Shown here: positions 41,639 through 46,052 of the stretch, piece after piece
Layout of the letters: each line of letters opens with the position of its first letter
Position numbering within the stretch: the first letter of the stretch is position 1
Assembly: GCA_028278345.1 (NCBI GenBank)
Contig: JANQEL010000148.1
Location: 1 to 46,052, forward strand
Reading direction: 5' to 3'
Source: Myxococcota bacterium
Lineage (GTDB): Bacteria; Myxococcota_A; UBA9160; UBA4427
Length of the DNA: 46,052 bases
Notes under the pieces: model-generated
Database searches by the model: none
Seen by the model: the letters and a program-made list of their open reading frames with translations, nothing else
Told to the model about the DNA's origin: nothing
Program-made: the position numbers and the translations under genes

Positions 41639-42439
41639 ATGCGAAATCGCACCGCGCCGGAGACGGCCTTCGGGCAGCAGCTCAGGTACTGGCGCCGCAT
41701 CCGAGGCCTCAGCCAACTCGAGCTCGCTTCGATGTCCGGAACGACCTCGAGGCACGTCTCGTTCATCGAGACGGGCCGCTCACGGGCCGGGCGTGATGTC
41801 GTTCTGCGAATCGCGCAGTCGCTCGATCTTCCCGTTCGCTCTCGCAACGCTCTTCTCGAGGCCGCTGGACTGCCACCCGCTTTTCCCCAACACGAAATCG
41901 GAGAAGTGGCGATCAAGCCGTACGTCGACGCCATACGCGCCATGCTCAAGCAACACGACCCCTACCCAGCGGCTGCGATCGACGAACGCGGCAAGGTGCA
42001 CTTCGCGAACGGTGCACATCGAGGCTTGTTCCCAGGCGCCGAATCCCTGAGCGCCGAGGAGGCCATCGATGCCTTCTACGGGAGCATTGGACCCGGGCGC
42101 ATCGAGAACTGGCCCGAGGTGGCGTGGGCCGAGGCCGATCGGAGGCGGCGGCGTGCAAACCAACTCGCCGACTCCGAACTCCTCGCCCTCGCGGACCGGG
42201 CAGAGTCGCACTTGCGCGATGTTCCCAGGCCACCCCTGGACACGATCACGGCCCCCGTCGTCTCCGCGCGGTTCGATCTCGACGGGCGGACCATCGAGAC
42301 CTTCTCGACCGTGCTGCGATTCGAGATGTCCCGTGACGTGACGATCAGCGAGCTTCGCATCGAACTGATCTTCCCGGCGAACGAAGACAGTGAGGCGTTT
42401 CTCAGGGGTCGCTCTCTTGCCTCGCGCGAGGTGACCTAG
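41639..42439 (+). CDS. XRE-family regulator with MmyB-like ligand-binding domain
   Basis: A 266-residue transcription factor. The N-terminal helix-turn-helix of the Cro/C1 type is QLRYWRRIRGLSQLELASMS, then GTTSRHVSFIETGRSRAGRD (about residues 15-55). It is followed by the MmyB-like (MLTR) PAS-fold domain: YPAAAIDERGKVHFANGAHR, then LFPGAESLSAEEA and FSTVLRFEMSRDVTISELRI. Such regulators usually bind a hydrophobic ligand and repress an adjacent divergent oxidoreductase or membrane gene. Here the divergent neighbours are a DUF1579-like and a membrane protein. It is placed to control them through the palindrome at 41589-41605. No strong RBS precedes ATG 41639. Confidence 0.9.
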   Translation: MRNRTAPETAFGQQLRYWRRIRGLSQLELASMSGTTSRHVSFIETGRSRAGRDVVLRIAQSLDLPVRSRNALLEAAGLPPAFPQHEIGEVAIKPYVDAIRAMLKQHDPYPAAAIDERGKVHFANGAHRGLFPGAESLSAEEAIDAFYGSIGPGRIENWPEVAWAEADRRRRRANQLADSELLALADRAESHLRDVPRPPLDTITAPVVSARFDLDGRTIETFSTVLRFEMSRDVTISELRIELIFPANEDSEAFLRGRSLASREVT

Positions 42440-42500
42440 CACGGCTTCGCACGGCCTTCGGTGAGGCAATGAAGGAGGAACGCCGGGCACTCTGGGAAGA

Positions 42501-42514
42501 GCCCTGCGCAGGGC
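42501..42514. repeat. perfect 14-base palindrome after the XRE gene
   Basis: GCCCTGCGCAGGGC is a perfect palindrome in the 251-base gap between the XRE gene stop and the end of the reverse-strand gene. As RNA it could form a short hairpin and may aid termination for either gene. No T-run follows. Apart from this I see no gene in the gap. Confidence 0.4.
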
Positions 42515-42690
42515 CCGCCCCAAGAGGGCCTGGAGAGGCAGAGTTCCTCAGAAAGAACTGACCTAATCAGGGTTCCAGGTCACGGGCCATGCCTCGTCTT
42601 CATCCTGTAGGGAGACCCTCGTCCGGAGAGCCAGCTCGAGTAGGTATCGAGCCGAGGTCGCCCCGAAAACGAATCCCTTCGCAAGTAATC

Positions 42691-43659
42691 TCAGCGCCGA
42701 GACGACCGGTTTCGGTCGGGAGCGAACCGGGCAGTGGCCCGCCCGAGGACGAGCATCAAGAGTGCTGAAGCGCCGAAGGGGAGCATGCCAACCGGCTGAG
42801 GCTCGGAGAAGGGCGGAATCAGCCTCCATCGCTCGGCTTCGAACTGCTCGTTTGCGTACTCGAAGCCTGAGGCGCCAGCGTAGAAGGCCGGGTCGAAGCC
42901 CGTGAAGAGGCTGAGGTCCCCGGTAAGCAGGAAGTCGGCCGCACAGGTGGACTCGGAGCAGGCGGCAAAGTCCATGAAGGAACCACTCACGGATACAGTC
43001 GGCTGAAGACCGCTCGACGAGACGAGGTCGCTGGTCGCTGACACGACGGAGAGGCCGGGTGGAGTATGGATCGACCACTCGCTCACTTCGAAGCTCGAGA
43101 CCACGACGTGATCGACACCGGCCCCAGTGCCTTCGAGCGTGCCCGAGAATCGATCCCCTGTGTTGGAGCGATAGGACCAGTGATAGGTCCCCGAGGTGAA
43201 GGACGGGTCGAGCGGTATCAGCTTCCATCGCTCCGGGTCGAATGCCTCGTTCGAGATCTCGAAGGACGAGAGACCGGCCCAGAAGCCCGGGTCGTGGCTG
43301 GTCAACGCGGAGAGGTCGCCGATGAAGATGAAATCGACGGTACAGCTGGCTTCGGAGCAGATCCCGAGGTCCATGAAGGAGCCACTGAACGATACGACCG
43401 GAGGGAGACCGCTCGACGAGACCAGATCGCTCAGCGCCGACAAGACGGGGAAAGCGGGAAATCCGTAGCCCGCGAAATGCGTCACGGTGACTTGAGAAAC
43501 CTGCACCCGGTCGAACGCGATCGGCGTGCCCTCGAGGGTTCCTGAGAACGAGGCTCCGCTCGCGTCCTCGTAGGACCAGCTGTAGGCGTCCGCGAATCCG
43601 GACTTCGGCGCCAGGGCGGCGACCGCCAGAAAGAGACCAGCGAAAGCTCGTGCACGCAT
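42691..43659 (-). CDS. secreted protein of two tandem 124-residue modules
   Basis: A 322-residue protein: signal peptide (MRARAFAGLFLAVAALA), two tandem beta-rich modules, and a hydrophobic C-terminus (EPQPVGMLPFGASALLMLVL, then R-rich) resembling a degenerate PEP-CTERM tail. Each module contains FSGTLEGT, SDLVSSSGL, SGSFMD, CSExxC, GDLS and ERW(K/R)LIP. Module 1 is encoded at 43213-43584 and module 2 at 42814-43185. I do not recognise the module. Two cysteines per module probably form a disulfide. ATG 43659 (TGAGG six bases upstream) is favoured over 43671 and 43713. The last would overlap the upstream gene. It follows the thrombospondin-like gene on the same strand. Confidence 0.78.
   Translation of the reverse strand: MRARAFAGLFLAVAALAPKSGFADAYSWSYEDASGASFSGTLEGTPIAFDRVQVSQVTVTHFAGYGFPAFPVLSALSDLVSSSGLPPVVSFSGSFMDLGICSEASCTVDFIFIGDLSALTSHDPGFWAGLSSFEISNEAFDPERWKLIPLDPSFTSGTYHWSYRSNTGDRFSGTLEGTGAGVDHVVVSSFEVSEWSIHTPPGLSVVSATSDLVSSSGLQPTVSVSGSFMDFAACSESTCAADFLLTGDLSLFTGFDPAFYAGASGFEYANEQFEAERWRLIPPFSEPQPVGMLPFGASALLMLVLGRATARFAPDRNRSSRR
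42814..43185 (-). repeat. module copy 2 of the duplicated secreted protein
   Basis: Second of two in-frame 372-base modules offset by 399 bases from copy 1. By ungapped hand alignment 68 of 124 residues match. DNA blocks such as the 16 bases CCGCTCGACGAGAC plus flanks are shared. Confidence 0.85.
43213..43584 (-). repeat. module copy 1 of the duplicated secreted protein
   Basis: First 372-base module (YSWSYED to ERWKLIP), same length as copy 2, separated from it by a nine-residue linker. Confidence 0.85.
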
Positions 43660-43690
43660 GGGTTGCCTCATCGAAATGCTCTGGGTGCGC

Positions 43691-46052
43691 TCATTCTCTG
43701 CGGCCCGTCGCATATCCGGCTGCCGCGATCAGAGCGGCGAGCACGAGCCGGGCGACAGGCGGCAGCATCGGTATGGCTGGCGGACCAGGCATCGACTCCG
43801 GGTCGAGCGGATCGCTACCTGCGGCGATCTCGGCGCCATCGTCGAAGCCGTCTCCGTCGGAATCCGCGAGCGTCGGGCTCGTCTCGCCGGTTCCCCACGC
43901 GCCATCTCCGTTCGCGTCCTCGGCGCCGTCCGTCAGGCCATCACCATCAGTGTCGGCCACCAGCGGATCGGTCGTCGTGACCGGTTCTGCGTCGGCGACG
44001 AAGACGCCGAGTTCGGTGTCGTTGCCCTGCGGCGCGGTCAGTCCGATCTCGGTGCCATCGAGCAGCCCGTCACCGTCGGTGTCGGCCTTGAGCGGGTCGA
44101 GTGATGTCAGCTCCGCGCCGTGCCCGGAGCCCCCGCCAGAGCCCACCTCGTTGCCGTCCAGGATGCCGTCGTCATCCGTGTCGTCGTCGAATGGATCGGT
44201 CCCCAGGCTCGCCTCCTCGGAAGCCGTCAGCCCGTCGTTGTCGAGATCCGATCCCGAGGTCGCCGAGAAGAGGATGTCGCTGTCCGTTCCGATGGGCAGG
44301 CCCAGGCCGTTCGTGGACGGCCATGCGACGACCCAGTTGCTCAAAGTGTCGCCCAGGATGACCGGGGGCTCCTCACTGACTCCGTCATAGACAGCATCGA
44401 GATTCACGAACTGGGGTGGACTCCACGAAGCACCGCCGTCGGCCGACTCCGACATGAACACGTCGAGATCCGTGGAGCCGACGCCCTGGAGCTCCTCGCC
44501 GGACGTCCAGACTACGCGCCAGATCGTTCCGTCGCTGTCGATGCTCGAGGCCCCCGTCCTGGCGGGCTCGTCGAAGATCGTGGTCGGTGGGCTCCATGTT
44601 GCGCCCCCATCGATCGAGTACGCGGCCATGGTCGTGGCGGAAGAGGCCGTCCCGAAGCCCAGCACTTCGTCGACACTCCGTGTCCACGTGACCACGAACC
44701 GCCCGGAGTCGTAGGCGAGGGCCGGCCAGAAATCCGCCTGAATGTCTTCCGCGGCGTCGGTGTTGACCCGATCCGTGGCCGACCAGCTCTCGCCGTCGTC
44801 GGTCGAGATCGAGTACCAGATGTCGCTCTCGTCGATGCCGGCCGAAGGTCCAGTCCAGACCGCGATCCATACTCCCAGGCCATCGGTTGCGACCTGCGGA
44901 GCGACTCGACCGTTCGTCAACGTCTGGCTCCCGAGCAACACGGCCGAAGACCAGGTGACACCGTCATCCGACGATCTCAAAGCATAGGTCGACTCGGTGT
45001 CGTTGGGGACTCCCGGCGCCACCACAGTCCACACGACGACCCAGTCACCTGCGCCATTCGTCGCGATCGACGGTCGCCCTGTGACTCCGCTCGGAACGTA
45101 GCCGCCGAGTGAGACCCGAGCCCCGAAGCTCACGCAGGCATCGGTCGATCGTCGAACCTCGGCGCCACCGATGATGATTGGCGACCCCGCATCCTGGAAT
45201 CGGGTCGCGTTCGCGAGCAGGCAGGTGCCAGATGAGGCGATGCCGAGAGCCGGTTTGTCGTAGTGAGCGATGTCTCCAACCAATGGGCCTTCATTGACCG
45301 CGACGGCAAGCGGGCTCCAGGTCAGTCCCCGATCGAGGGAACGCGAGACCAGAACGCTCGACTCGACGTCGCTGGCCCCGAAGCCGTCCGGCGACGACCA
45401 TGCCGCCACCCAGATCCCCGAGCCGTCCCCGGCCAGCGTGACGTCGCCATCATGGAGGCTGTCGACGTCCGCATTCGAGTTGAGCGCGAGCGGCGTGTGC
45501 CAGTACCCGGGTAGATCACTCGCATCGAGAGGGTCGCTGCCGGCCAGGATCTCGCTCCCATCGCGCGCGCCATCGCCGTCGCTGTCGGCCAGGAGCGGAT
45601 CGGTGCCGTAGCGATCCAGCTCCTCTCCATCGAGGAGACCGTCGCCGTCGCTGTCGGCAAGCGACGGATCGGTTCCGTGCAGGTTGACTTCGGCGGCATC
45701 GGCAAGTCCGTCGGTGTCGCTGTCCGGCCCCGTGAAGGCCACATGGAGGAGATCGTCGTCGGAGCCGATCGTGCCGCTCCGGTCGTCGTCGGTCGGCCAG
45801 ATCGCGACCCAGTTTCCGAGGCCATCGGTCGCCAGCGCGGCGCGGCCATCGTCTCCGACGTCGCTGGCGGCGTCCGCGTCGAGCTCCCAGGGCCCGACCC
45901 ACTGCGGCGTTCCCTCCTCGGCGAGGAGTGCCAGCAGCTCGTCGTCCCCGCCGAGCTCGGGGAGCGAACCTCCGTCTGCCGAGCCGACCAGCAGCCAGCT
46001 TCCTACCCCATCGCTGGCGATCACCGGCGCGACATCCTTCGCCCAGCCCGCA
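43691..46052 (-). CDS. large secreted thrombospondin-3 / Asp-box-like repeat protein, 5' end outside window
   Basis: The frame is open through the right edge (the codons before GTG 46024 read AGWAKDVAP and continue the repeat pattern), so the N-terminus is missing. At least 786 residues are visible. Sialidase-like Asp-box/BNR strands are interspersed (SxDDGx[26 protein letters not shown]) with IATDGxGxWVVVW repeats, as in seven-blade exo-alpha-sialidase-like folds. Thrombospondin type-3 Ca-binding repeats follow and precede ([33 protein letters not shown]). The C-terminus is [20 protein letters not shown] followed by GYATGRRE, a short hydrophobic anchor resembling IPTL-type sorting signals. 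Probably surface-bound, Ca-stabilised. No catalytic sialidase residues are identified. Confidence 0.82.
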   Translation of the reverse strand, partial: AGWAKDVAPVIASDGVGSWLLVGSADGGSLPELGGDDELLALLAEEGTPQWVGPWELDADAASDVGDDGRAALATDGLGNWVAIWPTDDDRSGTIGSDDDLLHVAFTGPDSDTDGLADAAEVNLHGTDPSLADSDGDGLLDGEELDRYGTDPLLADSDGDGARDGSEILAGSDPLDASDLPGYWHTPLALNSNADVDSLHDGDVTLAGDGSGIWVAAWSSPDGFGASDVESSVLVSRSLDRGLTWSPLAVAVNEGPLVGDIAHYDKPALGIASSGTCLLANATRFQDAGSPIIIGGAEVRRSTDACVSFGARVSLGGYVPSGVTGRPSIATNGAGDWVVVWTVVAPGVPNDTESTYALRSSDDGVTWSSAVLLGSQTLTNGRVAPQVATDGLGVWIAVWTGPSAGIDESDIWYSISTDDGESWSATDRVNTDAAEDIQADFWPALAYDSGRFVVTWTRSVDEVLGFGTASSATTMAAYSIDGGATWSPPTTIFDEPARTGASSIDSDGTIWRVVWTSGEELQGVGSTDLDVFMSESADGGASWSPPQFVNLDAVYDGVSEEPPVILGDTLSNWVVAWPSTNGLGLPIGTDSDILFSATSGSDLDNDGLTASEEASLGTDPFDDDTDDDGILDGNEVGSGGGSGHGAELTSLDPLKADTDGDGLLDGTEIGLTAPQGNDTELGVFVADAEPVTTTDPLVADTDGDGLTDGAEDANGDGAWGTGETSPTLADSDGDGFDDGAEIAAGSDPLDPESMPGPPAIPMLPPVARLVLAALIAAAGYATGRRE

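Noticed and set aside
1..46052. tRNA, rRNA, CRISPR array, IS element, integrase or att site
   Set aside because: I scanned both strands for CCA-ended cloverleaf patterns, spaced direct repeats and transposase motifs and saw none; a dedicated search was not possible here.

Overview
This is a high-GC, densely coding window from a Gram-negative bacterium. The evidence is a KdsB homologue (LPS Kdo activation), a phosphate-selective porin homologue, several lipoproteins and PEP-CTERM-like tails. The mix of luciferase-like (LLM) oxidoreductases, amidohydrolase-2 proteins, acyl-CoA ligases, a WS/DGAT acyltransferase, HAMP-only and FG-GAP/thrombospondin-3 proteins resembles environmental Myxococcota, Binatota or other former deltaproteobacteria. 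That placement is inference from gene content. I see no tRNA, rRNA, CRISPR array, IS element, integrase or replication origin. The window reads as chromosome with metabolic islands rather than a mobile element.

Layout. 1-4.8 kb: the tail of a DUF2867-like gene, then a forward catabolic-looking operon (crotonase-fold isomerase-like enzyme, SsuD-like flavin monooxygenase, Gfo/Idh/MocA dehydrogenase, secreted alkylsulfatase-like MBL protein that has lost most metal ligands). 4.8-10 kb: a DUF1214-like lipoprotein, an amidohydrolase, a HAMP-only membrane protein, a small DUF4760-like membrane protein and a second LLM oxidoreductase. 10-12.9 kb: two lipoproteins, an apparent seven-bladed FG-GAP propeller and an alkaline-phosphatase-superfamily protein with Cys where the nucleophile is expected. 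12.9-20 kb: a reverse-strand operon of amidohydrolase, canonical FadD/FATP-like CoA ligase, a 1024-residue alpha/beta-hydrolase-degenerate CoA-ligase fusion and a secreted SGNH hydrolase. 20-23.7 kb: a VOC protein, kdsB, an SRPBCC protein and a WS/DGAT acyltransferase.

23.8-27.1 kb is a coherent phosphate module: an OprP/OprO-like porin, a PiT transporter and its DUF47/PhoU-like partner. It converges on an orphan FetB-like permease. Next come a hemerythrin-like protein, a SUMF1-like protein without catalytic cysteines and a small PEP-CTERM protein. 30.6-39 kb holds mostly housekeeping or standalone genes: ABC-F ATPase, SDR, GPH-type MFS symporter, orphan PAS histidine kinase, DUF427 protein, a secreted hypothetical, a CoA-binding protein and a cytidylate-kinase-like protein. 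39-42.4 kb holds a PH-domain membrane protein and a two-gene unit divergent from an XRE/MmyB-type regulator, with a perfect inverted repeat in the shared promoter region. 42.7-46 kb holds two secreted proteins on the reverse strand: one built from two tandem 124-residue modules, and one large thrombospondin-3/Asp-box-like protein that runs off the window.

The best candidates for undescribed biology are the hydrolase-pseudoligase fusion operon, the metal-ligand-poor MBL protein in the first operon, the Cys-nucleophile phosphatase-fold lipoprotein beside its propeller lipoprotein, and the set of proteins with non-classical C-terminal sorting tails.
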